This document shows, in pieces, positions 1 through 7,965 of a DNA stretch of 64,000 nt. Positions within the stretch are counted from its first letter, which is position 1; each line of letters opens with the position of its first letter. Made by a program: the position numbers and the translations under genes. The DNA is taken from positions 1 to 64,000 of the forward strand of contig JAFAKB010000086.1 of the NCBI GenBank assembly GCA_019235885.1, in the 5' to 3' direction. The notes under the pieces are model-generated. The model ran no database searches. It was not told where the DNA came from and saw nothing but the letters and a program-made list of their open reading frames with translations. The stretch is from Candidatus Eremiobacterota bacterium. GTDB lineage: Bacteria; Vulcanimicrobiota; Vulcanimicrobiia; Vulcanimicrobiales; Vulcanimicrobiaceae.

Positions 1-563
1 CGATCGCGCAGGACGCGCGCCGGCGCGGCCACGACGAAGGCTTCACGCAGGGGCGCGAGACGGCGGACCGCGAGATGAACGATATGCTCGTGACGATGCG
101 CGGCCTGTTGGAGATGGCGCGCGCCGAGCGGCACAAGCTGATCGAAGCGGCCGAGCCGGAGCTGGTGAAGCTCGCGCTCGGGATCGCGGAACGTGTCCTG
201 CACCAGCAGATCGCGCTCGACCGCGGCGTCGTCGTCGAGATGGCGAAGGTCGCGATCGCGCGATTGATCGAGCGCGACACCGTCACCGTGCGCGTCAACC
301 CGGCCGACCTCGAGCGCATCCGCGAGCACCGCGACGAGCTGATCGCGATGGGCGACATCAAGAACTTGCGCGTCGTCGAAGACCAGCGCGTCGACCGCGG
401 CGGCGTCCTCGTCGACACGGAAGCCGGCACGATCGACGCGCGGATCGCGACCCAGGTCGAGGAAGCGCACAAGGTCCTGCACATCGAGGACGACGTGATC
501 GTCGAGCCGGCGCCTTCGGAGATCGCGCTCGCCGGCGAACGGCCCGCGAGCAGGACCGCATAA
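1..563 (+). CDS. fliH: Flagellar assembly protein FliH (5' end outside window)
   Basis: FliH is the cytoplasmic regulator that binds the FliI ATPase of the flagellar type III export apparatus. The reading frame is open to the left edge (codons begin at base 3). The first visible residues include the Gly/Glu/Arg-rich spacing typical of the FliH N-terminal helix (HDEGFTQGRE), so the ATG at 75 is internal. The C-terminal part holds the conserved FliH/YscL domain, with LALGIAERVL around residue 38 and the VRVNPADL strand around residue 72 counted from that ATG. The stop TAA abuts the GTG start of fliI. The genes that follow make the call secure. Confidence 0.9.
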   Translation, partial: IAQDARRRGHDEGFTQGRETADREMNDMLVTMRGLLEMARAERHKLIEAAEPELVKLALGIAERVLHQQIALDRGVVVEMAKVAIARLIERDTVTVRVNPADLERIREHRDELIAMGDIKNLRVVEDQRVDRGGVLVDTEAGTIDARIATQVEEAHKVLHIEDDVIVEPAPSEIALAGERPASRTA

Positions 564-1889
564 GTGGCCGGCACGGCCACGCGCACGTTCGACGCGGCGC
601 GCTATCTTGAAGAGCTTGCGGACGCCGATCTGGTGCGCACCAACGGCAAGGTCAGCCAGGTGATCGGCACCGTGATCGAGTCGAACGGGCCGCCGATGGC
701 GATCGGCGAGACGGCGTCGATCACGTACCGCCGCACCGCGCAGCCCGTCCTCGCCGAAGCGGTCGGTTTCCGGGGCGCGAAAGTTTTGTTGATGCCGCTC
801 GGCGAGCTGGGCGGGATCGCCGCCGGCTCGGGCGTGATCGCGCTCGGCAAGCCGTTGCAAGTCGGCCTCTCGAGCGCGCTGCTCGGGCGCGTCCTCGACG
901 GGCTCGGCCGCCCGATCGACGGGCTCGGGCCGCTCGTCGACGCGCGGCGCGCCGAAGTCGGCGGAACGCCGCCCTCCGCGATGCACCGCCGCCGCGTCAC
1001 CGAGCCGCTCGGCGTCGGGGTGCGCGGGATCGACGGTTTGCTCACCGTCGGCAAAGGCCAGCGCGTCGGCATTTTCGCCGGCTCCGGCGTCGGGAAGTCG
1101 ACGGTGCTCGGAATGATCGCGCGCAACACCGCGGCCGACGTCAACGTGATCGCGCTGGTCGGCGAGCGCGGCAAAGAGGTGCGCGACTTCCTCGAGCGCG
1201 ACCTCGGCGAAGCGGGCTTGAAGCGCTCGGTCGTGATCGTCGCGACCTCCGATCAACCGGCGCTGGTGCGCATCAAGGCGGCCTTCGTCGCGACCCGGAT
1301 CGCCGAGTTCTTCCGCGACCAAGGCCTGGACGTGATGCTGATGATGGACAGCGTCACGCGCTTCGCAATGGCGCAGCGCGAGGTCGGCCTGGCGATCGGC
1401 GAGCCGACGACGACGCGCGGCTACACGCCGTCGGTGTTCGCGCTGCTGCCCAAGCTGCTCGAGCGCACCGGCACGTCGGAGCACGGGACGATCACCGCGC
1501 TCTACACGGTGCTGGTCGACGGCGACGACATGAACGAGCCGATCGCGGACGCCGTGCGCGCGATCCTCGACGGGCACATCGTCCTCTCCCGCAAGCTCGC
1601 CGCTGCGAACCACTATCCCGCGATCGACGTCCTGGCCTCGGTCAGCCGCGTGATGCCCGACGTCGCGCCGCCCTCGCACCTGGCCGGCGCCTCGACCGTG
1701 CGCGACATCCTCGCGACCTATCGCGACGCCGAAGACTTGATCAACATCGGTGCCTACGTGGCCGGCTCGAACCCGCGCGTCGACCACGCGCTCGCGCGCA
1801 TCGACCAAGTCCGCGCGTTCCTGCGCCAAGGCATCTACGAGCGCGCCACCTACGACGACGCCCAGCGCGGCGTCATGGCCCTAGGATAA
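564..1889 (+). CDS. fliI: Flagellum-specific ATPase FliI
   Basis: FliI is the hexameric ATPase that helps unfold and deliver export substrates to the flagellar type III gate. The protein is 441 aa, a normal length. The Walker A motif GSGVGKST lies at residues 173-180. The Walker B strand VMLMMD is near 257-262 and is followed by SVTRFAMAQREVG, typical of F1-beta-like export ATPases. An N-terminal beta-barrel domain and a C-terminal helical domain with the VMPDVAPPSHL segment complete the family layout. Translation starts at GTG 564, directly after the fliH stop, so the two are coupled. Confidence 0.97.
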   Translation: MAGTATRTFDAARYLEELADADLVRTNGKVSQVIGTVIESNGPPMAIGETASITYRRTAQPVLAEAVGFRGAKVLLMPLGELGGIAAGSGVIALGKPLQVGLSSALLGRVLDGLGRPIDGLGPLVDARRAEVGGTPPSAMHRRRVTEPLGVGVRGIDGLLTVGKGQRVGIFAGSGVGKSTVLGMIARNTAADVNVIALVGERGKEVRDFLERDLGEAGLKRSVVIVATSDQPALVRIKAAFVATRIAEFFRDQGLDVMLMMDSVTRFAMAQREVGLAIGEPTTTRGYTPSVFALLPKLLERTGTSEHGTITALYTVLVDGDDMNEPIADAVRAILDGHIVLSRKLAAANHYPAIDVLASVSRVMPDVAPPSHLAGASTVRDILATYRDAEDLINIGAYVAGSNPRVDHALARIDQVRAFLRQGIYERATYDDAQRGVMALG

Positions 1890-1937
1890 TGTTGTTGAGC
1901 GCGCCCTCGGGGAACGTTCATACTTTCGCCCTCGCGA

Positions 1938-2004
1938 GCGCGCGTGAAGCGTGGGGGCCCCACGTGAAGCGTGGGGGGCGCGGAGCCTGGGGCGGAGCGC
2001 CGTC
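1938..2004 (+). repeat. Palindromic repeat copy A, fliI-fliJ junction
   Basis: The core from about 1951 carries an inverted pair GGGGCCCCACG...CGTGGGG, followed by GGCGCGGAGCCTGGGGCGGAGCGCC. The same unit occurs near 5681, 9641 and 12760. It ends four bases before the fliJ ATG (2008), and its GGCGGAG stretch could influence translation start there. No other function is visible. Confidence 0.8.
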
Positions 2005-2007
2005 AAA

Positions 2008-2466
2008 ATGAAGTTCCATTTCAGGCTCGATCCCGTGCTGGGGCATCGCGAGCGCATCGAGCAAGAGCGCGCGGGCGAGCACGCGCAGGCGCTGGCGGAT
2101 CAGCTCGCGGCGCAGCGCGCGTACGACGAGATCGTCGAGAAGCGCGACGCGCTGCGCGAGCAGCTCGTGCGCGAGCACGCGCGGTTCGACGCCGAGACGC
2201 TGCGCACGACCTACGCACACCTCGACTACCTCGACCGCGCGATCGTCGCGGCCGGGCAGCGGGTCGACGCGTGCATCGCGCAGACCGAGCGCGCGCGGCA
2301 GCGGCTGGTGGACGCCGCCAAAGACCGCAAGGTCCTGGAGACGCTGAAGGAGCGCCGCCGCGAGGCGTTCGCGCTCGACGTCGCGCTGGCAGACCAGCGC
2401 GAGCTCGACGACCAGAACGCGCGCCTGTTCGAGCGCGCGAATCCCTTCGAAGGACTCTCGCCGTGA
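2008..2466 (+). CDS. fliJ: Flagellar export chaperone FliJ
   Basis: FliJ is a small coiled-coil protein that couples FliI to FlhA in the export apparatus. The protein is 152 aa, almost entirely helical and rich in Glu, Arg and Gln, with the family start MKFHFRLDPVLGHRERIE. ATG 2008 was chosen because the KFxFRLDPVL opening is the conserved FliJ N-terminus. An upstream in-frame start at 1951 would add 19 residues translated from the palindromic repeat. The TGA stop overlaps the GTG start of the next gene. Confidence 0.88.
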   Translation: MKFHFRLDPVLGHRERIEQERAGEHAQALADQLAAQRAYDEIVEKRDALREQLVREHARFDAETLRTTYAHLDYLDRAIVAAGQRVDACIAQTERARQRLVDAAKDRKVLETLKERRREAFALDVALADQRELDDQNARLFERANPFEGLSP

Positions 2467-3122
2467 TCGTCACCCGCCAACGCCGCCGCCGCCTGCACCT
2501 CGGCCGGTTCGCTTTCCCGCTGCTCGTCATCGCCGCGCTCGGGTTCGTGCTCTCGTTTCCGCCGACGCAGCGCGCGCTCGCGAACGGGCCGCTCAAACCG
2601 GCCTGGAGCGCCGGCGCGAACGCCGGGAGCGTGCTCGTTCGGCCGTTCACGTTCGCCGCGCAGCAGCAGACGATCAACGACCGCAACCGCCAGATCCAAA
2701 GCCTCGACAACCAGCTCGAAGCGCAGCGCAAGGCCAAAGCCGACGCCGACGCGCGCGCGCAGCAGCTTCAGCAGCAGCTCACCGCGCTCGCGAACCAGCC
2801 GCACGAAGCGCCGGCCGCCGCGCCGGTGCGCCGCCCGGCGGCGGCGAGCGCATTCGCGGGCGTCGCCGGCGCCGCGAGCACCGCGGGCGCGGGAGCGCAG
2901 GCCGCGAGCGACGAGGAGAGGCGGCTCGCCGCCACCTGGGCGGCGATGGAGCCCGAGAAGGCCGCCGCGATCGTGCAGCGATTGCCCGACGACGAGGTTT
3001 CGCGCGTCCTCGCGCAGATGGACGCCGATTCGGCCGGCGCGATCATGAACGCGCTCCCGACCGGGGTCGCCGCGCGGATCAGCCGGGCCGTCGCTCAGAT
3101 CCCGCCCGCTGCGAACCGATAG
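2463..3122 (+). CDS. MotE/YlxF-like flagellar operon protein
   Basis: The product is 219 aa. It has a basic N-terminus, one membrane helix at about residues 16-32, a Gln/Lys/Ala coiled coil at about 70-105, an Ala/Pro-rich linker, and a C-terminal helical domain at about 150-215. That domain (WAAMEPEKAAAIVQRLPDDEV) resembles the MgtE N-terminal-like fold found in MotE proteins. MotE-family proteins sit at this place, between fliJ and fliK, in many flagellar operons and are thought to act as periplasmic or membrane-tethered chaperones for motility proteins. The GTG start at 2463 overlaps the fliJ stop. The exact role here is inferred from position and domain layout. Confidence 0.8.
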   Translation: MIVTRQRRRRLHLGRFAFPLLVIAALGFVLSFPPTQRALANGPLKPAWSAGANAGSVLVRPFTFAAQQQTINDRNRQIQSLDNQLEAQRKAKADADARAQQLQQQLTALANQPHEAPAAAPVRRPAAASAFAGVAGAASTAGAGAQAASDEERRLAATWAAMEPEKAAAIVQRLPDDEVSRVLAQMDADSAGAIMNALPTGVAARISRAVAQIPPAANR

Positions 3123-3167
3123 TCCACTCAGGCGTCCGCCACGGACGTCCCATTCCATATCTCATCG

Positions 3168-3185
3168 AAAGGAGGTGACATTCTG
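3168..3185 (+). promoter_or_regulatory. Strong Shine-Dalgarno that sets a non-ATG start for fliK
   Basis: AAAGGAGGTGA (3168-3178) is a near-perfect Shine-Dalgarno. The only in-frame codons at a suitable distance are ATT (3180) and CTG (3183). GTG at 3175 is out of frame and reads into TGA after three codons. Confidence 0.6.
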
Positions 3186-4739
3186 AACCCCATCTCGATC
3201 CCCACCACCACCCCCGCATCGGCTGCAGGCACCGGGTCCGCAGGCGCGACGGCGACGCCGTCGGCCGCCGGCGACGGTGCGCTCTTCAAGGCGCAGCTCG
3301 GCTCGGTTGCCGCGCTGTTCGCCGGGAAGACTACCGCGGCCGCGACGCCGGACCAGGCGACGGCTTCCGCCGACGCGCTCGTCCGCGCCGTCAAGGCGCA
3401 GCTCGACCGGGGCACCTCGCCCAGCGACGTCGTCGCCGCGTTGGCGGGCTCGCTCGCGACCTCGGTCGCGGCCCAGCTCGGCATCTCGCTCGACGCCGCA
3501 AAGCAGCGCCTCACGGAGGCGTTCTCCCACGCGCTCGGGTCCCTCGGGACCGGACCGCCCCAGACGAACGCCGAGAGGGCAGCTTCCCTCGTAGCACGGT
3601 TCCGGCAGATAGCCGAGCTGGCGACGAGGGTGCTGAACGGAGACCCGGGGCAACCGATCCGATCGATCGCAGGAACCAGCTTGGACGCCGACTCGGCGAA
3701 AGCGAATCCAGCCCCCCAACCGGACCGCATCCTCCGCGAAGCGCTCAGCGCGCTCGCGGCGCCCGCGTCTCCCGCCCCCGCCGCGGCACCCGCATCGTCC
3801 GCCGCTCCCGCCGCAGGCGCGAGCGACGGCCGGATCGTCACGCTTCCGCCCGCCGTCCCGGCGGTCGGCACCGGCGGCGACACGCTGCTCGGCCGCATCC
3901 TGACCCGCGCGGTTCTGAGCGACCCCAGCCCGGCCGCTCCGGCGACCGCGGCTGCCGGCGCCGTTCCGCCCAAGGGCGAGGCCGCCAAGACCGCGGCGAA
4001 CACCCCGCAAACCGCCCTGGCGGCGCCGTCCGCGACGACGGCGCTCGAAACGTTCCTCGGCGCGTTCGCGAGCGAGCTCGCGCGCACCGATACGAACGGC
4101 TCGATCCGCCGTAATCCCGATCCCGCGCCCGCCACGGCGGACGCCGGAACCGCCCCGCTCCCGGCGAGCTCGCCGGTCCAGCAGCAACCGCCGCTCCCGT
4201 TCTCGCTCGCGGTCGCGAGCGACGCCGCGCCGGCGCTCCCGACCCCGCCCGCGCCGCCGCTGCCGACCGCGCAGCACGTCGACGCGAACGCGGTCGTCGA
4301 GCAGATCCTGCGCGGGATGACGATCCGCACGACCGACGGCCAGTCGGAGGTGCGGCTGCGGCTCGTCCCCGAGTCCCTTGGCGACGTCAGCGTGAAGCTG
4401 ATCGTCTCCGGCGGCTCGGTCGACGCCTCGCTCACGGCGCACACCGCCGACGCGCAGAGCGCGCTCGCCGGCGGCGCCAACCAGCTCGCGAAGACGCTCG
4501 CCGACGCCGGCCTGAAGCTGCAGAGCTTCACCGTCGGGCTCGCCGGCGGAAACTTCGCGGACGCTCGCGACCAGTCGCGCCAGCACGACGCGTGGACGCG
4601 CCCGAGCTCCCGCCGCATCGCCGGCGCGAGCGCGGTCGACGCCGACGCCTCGGACGACGCGCTGCTCGCCGTGCCGAGCTTCGGCCCGCCGATCTACGCG
4701 GCGAGCACGCTGCCCGGCGCGTTCAACTACCTCGTCTAG
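3183..4739 (+). CDS. fliK: Flagellar hook-length control protein FliK
   Basis: FliK is the exported molecular ruler that ends hook growth and switches export specificity. The protein is about 518 aa, with a long low-complexity Ala/Pro/Thr-rich region and a C-terminal Flg_hook domain. That domain contains VRLRLVPESLGDVSVKL and LAKTLADAGLKLQSFTV near residues 390-460. The frame is open from 3180 onward with no ATG, GTG or TTG until TTG 3441. A strong ribosome-binding site at 3168-3178 points to CTG 3183 (or ATT 3180), giving an N-terminus xNPISIPTTTPAS that fits FliK starts. The start codon is therefore unusual. flgD follows nine bases later. Confidence 0.88.
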   Translation: MNPISIPTTTPASAAGTGSAGATATPSAAGDGALFKAQLGSVAALFAGKTTAAATPDQATASADALVRAVKAQLDRGTSPSDVVAALAGSLATSVAAQLGISLDAAKQRLTEAFSHALGSLGTGPPQTNAERAASLVARFRQIAELATRVLNGDPGQPIRSIAGTSLDADSAKANPAPQPDRILREALSALAAPASPAPAAAPASSAAPAAGASDGRIVTLPPAVPAVGTGGDTLLGRILTRAVLSDPSPAAPATAAAGAVPPKGEAAKTAANTPQTALAAPSATTALETFLGAFASELARTDTNGSIRRNPDPAPATADAGTAPLPASSPVQQQPPLPFSLAVASDAAPALPTPPAPPLPTAQHVDANAVVEQILRGMTIRTTDGQSEVRLRLVPESLGDVSVKLIVSGGSVDASLTAHTADAQSALAGGANQLAKTLADAGLKLQSFTVGLAGGNFADARDQSRQHDAWTRPSSRRIAGASAVDADASDDALLAVPSFGPPIYAASTLPGAFNYLV

Positions 4740-4748
4740 GAGAATCCC

Positions 4749-5261
4749 ATGTCCACCACCGGATCGACGAGTGGTCTTCCGATCAACCAGTTGATCACCA
4801 ACCCGCAGACAACCACGCCGCCGACGTCCACGCTGAACTCGCAGCTTGGGCAAGACGCGTTCCTCAAGCTGCTCACGACGCAGCTCCAAAACCAAGACCC
4901 GCTCAACCCGATGGATCAAACGCAGTCGATCGCGCAGCTTGCGCAGTTCTCGAGCCTGCAGGCGACCACCGAGCTGAAGGATGCGTTCGCCTCGTTTCAG
5001 TCGAACTTCTCCGTGATGCAGTCGGCCGGTCTCATCGGCAAGACGGTCTCGGCGCAGTCCACGGACGCGAGCGGGAACGTCACCACGGTGACCGGGACGG
5101 TCAAGACGGTCGCCGTCATCAACGGCTTGCCCGAGCTCACCCTCGCCGACAAGAGCGGAAAGCTCCTCACCGACGGCAACGGCTCGCCGCTGGAGATTCC
5201 GACGTCCGCGATCTTGACGATCGGAACGCCGCCGGCGGCCGACACCGGACCGCAGCTCTAA
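4749..5261 (+). CDS. flgD: Flagellar hook capping/assembly protein FlgD
   Basis: FlgD is the scaffold cap that lets hook subunits assemble. The 170-aa product has the conserved N-terminal export and capping region [20 protein letters not shown] at about residues 33-52, then [14 protein letters not shown] beta-rich C-terminal segment is shorter than in proteobacterial FlgD (about 220 aa), as in the short Gram-positive forms. It lies between fliK and a TIGR02530-like gene, the usual neighbourhood for hook genes. ATG 4749 has an AGGAGA ribosome-binding site just upstream. Confidence 0.94.
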   Translation: MSTTGSTSGLPINQLITNPQTTTPPTSTLNSQLGQDAFLKLLTTQLQNQDPLNPMDQTQSIAQLAQFSSLQATTELKDAFASFQSNFSVMQSAGLIGKTVSAQSTDASGNVTTVTGTVKTVAVINGLPELTLADKSGKLLTDGNGSPLEIPTSAILTIGTPPAADTGPQL

Positions 5262-5262
5262 C

Positions 5263-5667
5263 ATGGCCGACCCGAAGATCGACGGCCTCAACATCCCGCC
5301 GGCGATCAATCCGGTTCAGCGCCCGCAGCGCGTTCCGGTGCAGATTCCGCCGGCCGGCACGGGCTCGTTCCGCGACGTTCTGCGCACCGCGCAGGCGCCC
5401 GCGGCCGCGCAGCCGCTCAAGTTCTCGGCTCACGCGCAGCAGCGCCTGGAGTCGCGCAACATCCGCCTGACCAACGACGACGTCGCGAAGATGAACGCGA
5501 TGGCCGACAAGGCGGCGGCGAAGGGCGCGAAGCAGTCGCTCTTCATGATGCGCGACGTCGCGATGGTCGTGTCCATAACGAACCGGACCGTCATCACCGC
5601 CGTCGACCAGCAGTCGATGCGCGAGAACGTCTTCACCAACATCGATTCCGCTGCGGTCATAGAATGA
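5263..5667 (+). CDS. Flagellar operon protein, TIGR02530-like
   Basis: The product is 134 aa. It has a Pro-rich N-terminus and a conserved C-terminal block beginning LKFSAHAQQRLESRNI (about residue 53) and ending ITAVDQQSMRENVFTNID. This pattern matches the small family annotated as TIGR02530 flagellar operon protein, found between flgD and flgE in Firmicutes, spirochaetes and related phyla. Its biochemical role is not established; position suggests hook assembly. It starts one base after the flgD stop. Confidence 0.85.
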   Translation: MADPKIDGLNIPPAINPVQRPQRVPVQIPPAGTGSFRDVLRTAQAPAAAQPLKFSAHAQQRLESRNIRLTNDDVAKMNAMADKAAAKGAKQSLFMMRDVAMVVSITNRTVITAVDQQSMRENVFTNIDSAAVIE

Positions 5668-5676
5668 CCGCAGCTC

Positions 5677-5745
5677 AACGGCGCTCCGGCCCAGCCTCCG
5701 CGCCCCCCACTTCGTGGGGCCCCCAAACGTCGGAGCGCTCACGAA
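5677..5745 (-). repeat. Palindromic repeat copy D (inverted), upstream of flgE
   Basis: On the minus strand this reads GGGGGCCCCACG, AAG, TGGGGGGCGCGGAGGCTGG, CCGGAGCGCC, matching the copies at fliI-fliJ, motB-fliM and fliP-fliQ. It lies ten bases after the stop of the TIGR02530-like gene. The rest of the 243-base gap before flgE has no gene, only the candidate promoter listed separately. Confidence 0.75.
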
Positions 5746-5793
5746 ACCGGCACGGCGAGATTCCCCGAGGGCGCCCCGTAACAACACTAACGG

Positions 5794-5821
5794 TTCTGTC
5801 AGCAAATACCGAAACTATAAT
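5794..5821 (+). promoter_or_regulatory. Candidate sigma-70-type promoter for flgE
   Basis: A perfect -10 TATAAT (5816-5821) follows TTCTGT (5794-5799) by 16 bases in an AT-richer pocket of the gap before flgE. The -35 matches only three of six consensus bases. It may allow hook protein expression independent of upstream genes. Confidence 0.4.
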
Positions 5822-5910
5822 CACTCAGAGAGCGGACCACTTCGTGGGGCTCTCGTGCGGGGCGGATCGAACGACGCCTCGCTACTCGATGACACGAAAG
5901 GTCACCTAGG

Positions 5911-7524
5911 ATGGCTTTCGACTCGTTGTTCATCGGTGTCACCGGCCTGGAATCGTACCAGAACCAGATCGACACCATCTCGAACAACATCGCCAACGTC
6001 GGGACGACCGGCTTCAAGGGCCAGGACGTCAACTTCCAAGACTTGATGTACCAGGCGCAGTCCTTCGCGACGGCGCCGACGCAGAGCACCGGCGGCGTCA
6101 ACGGCGTCGACAACGGGCTCGGCGTGAAGATCGCCTCGATCGACACCGACTTCGCGCAAGGCGGGCTGAAGACGACCGGCGTCAACACGAACCTCGCCAT
6201 GAACGGCGACGGCTTCTTCATCCTGCGCAAGCCGAACGGCAACAGTGCGCCGCTCTATACGCGGAACGGCGACTTCTCGCTCAACTCCAGCGGCTTGCTC
6301 TACGACGGCTCGAACGGGATGGCCGTGCAGGGCTACATGGCCGACAAGAACGGGAACATCACGCAGACCGGAACGCCGGGCGACATGACGATCCCGCTCG
6401 GGCTCACCTCGCAGGCCGTCGGCACGGGTTTGAACGGGAAGCTGAAGTTCGGCGCCGCGGGCGATCAGGTCTTCGACGTCTCGATGGGCGGCACGCTCGA
6501 CCAGACGCAGTGGATCAAAGAGGCGCAAGGCCTCCAGCAGGCTCCGCCGACGCCGGGAACCGGCCAGCCGTACACGATCTCGACGACCGTCTACGACTCG
6601 CTCGGTAACGGACACCTCGCGCAGATCACCTACACGCCGGATGCGGCAGGTGCGAGCGCCGGTCCGCCGGCGGTGAACGGCCTGCCGAACCAGGTCGCGG
6701 ACTCCAGCGGGACGCTGCACACCGTCGCGTCGCGCTGGAAGGTCAGCGTCTCGTTCGCCGACGGCACGACGTTCGACGCGATCCAGACGCCCGGTTCGAT
6801 CAACGGCGCGGGCGTCGTAACACCCGCGGTGACGACGGCCGCGCCGGTTTCGAACGGCACCGTCGGTTTCGCCTACTTCGACCAGAACGGGCAGTACGTC
6901 AACACCTCGTCGATCGAAGGGGCGGCCCCGGGCCAGAACATCACCGGGGCGGCGAACGTGCACGTCAACAACGGCGCGCCCGCGCTCGCGAACGGCAACC
7001 AGCTCAACATTCGCGGCTGGGGCACCGGGAACACCAACAACTCGGTGGCGCCGACCGCGGGCGGACCCGCTCCGCAGACGGGCCCGATCGGGCTGGACTT
7101 CCACCAGACGACCTCGCTGTCGGGAACCCCGAGCGCGAACGTCATCGCGCAGAACGGGTTCGCGGCTGGGATCCTTTCGAACATCACGATCGGTCAGGAC
7201 GGCTCGATCAGCGGCGCGTTCTCGAACGGGCAGACGGCGGTTCTGGGCCGCGTCGCGGTCGCGACGTTCCAGAACGAGCAGGGGCTCTCGCGCGTCGGCG
7301 GCTCCGACTTCGCCGCGACGGCGAACTCCGGGCTCGCGCAGGTCGGCACGGCGGGCGTCGGCCGGTTCGGCACGATGGTCTCGGGTTCGCTCGAGCAGTC
7401 GAACGTCTCGATCGCGGACGAGTTCACCAAGATGATCGCGGCGCAGAACGCGTATCAGGCGAACTCGAAGAGCATCACGACGGCCTCCGAGGACATGCAG
7501 ACCGTCATCCAGCTGATCCGATAA
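5911..7524 (+). CDS. flgE: Flagellar hook protein FlgE
   Basis: FlgE builds the hook that links basal body and filament. The 537-aa protein opens with the rod/hook signature SLFIGVTGLESYQNQIDTIS followed by NNIANVGTTGFKG, carries a central variable beta domain, and ends with the conserved DEFTKMIAAQNAYQANSKSI and VIQLIR helix. The two termini form the D0 coiled coil. Its length is in the usual FlgE range, larger than FlgF or FlgG. An intrinsic terminator follows 39 bases downstream. Confidence 0.96.
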   Translation: MAFDSLFIGVTGLESYQNQIDTISNNIANVGTTGFKGQDVNFQDLMYQAQSFATAPTQSTGGVNGVDNGLGVKIASIDTDFAQGGLKTTGVNTNLAMNGDGFFILRKPNGNSAPLYTRNGDFSLNSSGLLYDGSNGMAVQGYMADKNGNITQTGTPGDMTIPLGLTSQAVGTGLNGKLKFGAAGDQVFDVSMGGTLDQTQWIKEAQGLQQAPPTPGTGQPYTISTTVYDSLGNGHLAQITYTPDAAGASAGPPAVNGLPNQVADSSGTLHTVASRWKVSVSFADGTTFDAIQTPGSINGAGVVTPAVTTAAPVSNGTVGFAYFDQNGQYVNTSSIEGAAPGQNITGAANVHVNNGAPALANGNQLNIRGWGTGNTNNSVAPTAGGPAPQTGPIGLDFHQTTSLSGTPSANVIAQNGFAAGILSNITIGQDGSISGAFSNGQTAVLGRVAVATFQNEQGLSRVGGSDFAATANSGLAQVGTAGVGRFGTMVSGSLEQSNVSIADEFTKMIAAQNAYQANSKSITTASEDMQTVIQLIR

Positions 7525-7562
7525 AACGTATCGCACCACGGAGGGCGCGAGGGACGGGAAGG

Positions 7563-7595
7563 GGACCGCACGGAGGCGGTCCTCTCTTCTTTTTC
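7563..7595 (+). terminator. Intrinsic terminator after flgE
   Basis: The stem GGACCGC (7563-7569) pairs with GCGGTCC (7576-7582) around a six-base loop. It is followed by TCTCTTCTTTTT (7583-7594). It would end or attenuate transcription between flgE and flbD. Confidence 0.75.
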
Positions 7596-7652
7596 GCCCC
7601 TCGGCGCCTCGCGCTGTACCTTCGCTTTCCGCTCTGGCATGATGGGAGCGAG

Positions 7653-7859
7653 ATGATCGCCCTACGACGGCTCAACAACGAGCCTATCATGGTGAACCCC
7701 GACTTGATCGAGTCGCTGGAGTCGCATCCGGACACGGTCCTGACGCTGACCTCGGGGAACAAGCTGCTGGTCCGCGAGACCATGGACGAGGTGCGCGAGA
7801 AGATCATCGAGTTCAAGCGGCGGGTCTACGGTCCCGAGGGGCAAGCGACCGCCCCGTAG
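7653..7859 (+). CDS. flbD: Flagellar protein FlbD (SwrD family)
   Basis: The 68-aa product opens MIALRRLNNEPIMVNPDLIE and continues with a TSGNKLLVRETMDEVREKI helix, the FlbD/SwrD signature. In Bacillus the homologue SwrD raises flagellar motor torque through stator function, which fits its place directly before motA/motB. ATG 7653 has a GGGAGCGAG ribosome-binding site. It is separated from flgE by a terminator, so it probably has its own promoter, though none stands out. Confidence 0.92.
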   Translation: MIALRRLNNEPIMVNPDLIESLESHPDTVLTLTSGNKLLVRETMDEVREKIIEFKRRVYGPEGQATAP

Positions 7860-7887
7860 CGGGGTGCGAAACCGGGCACGGGCGGCT

Positions 7888-7914
7888 CAAATGCGGCGTC
7901 GGCGAGGCCGATAG
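7888..7914 (+). promoter_or_regulatory. Candidate sigma-28 (FliA-type) promoter for motA-motB
   Basis: CAAA (7888-7891) followed after exactly 15 bases by GCCGATAG (7907-7914) matches the flagellar sigma-28 pattern TAAA-N15-GCCGATAA closely. It lies 51 bases before the motA start. This would make the stator genes late flagellar genes. No sigma-28 gene is in the window. Confidence 0.6.
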
Positions 7915-7965
7915 TCTCCTACAGAGCACCCTCGCGCCCCGGTCCCCGTTCGGAAAGGCCGCACC

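Noticed and set aside
1971-2462. Arginine-rich upstream extension of the MotE-like frame
   Set aside because: It is fliJ read in another frame; GTG 2463 overlapping the fliJ stop is the natural start.
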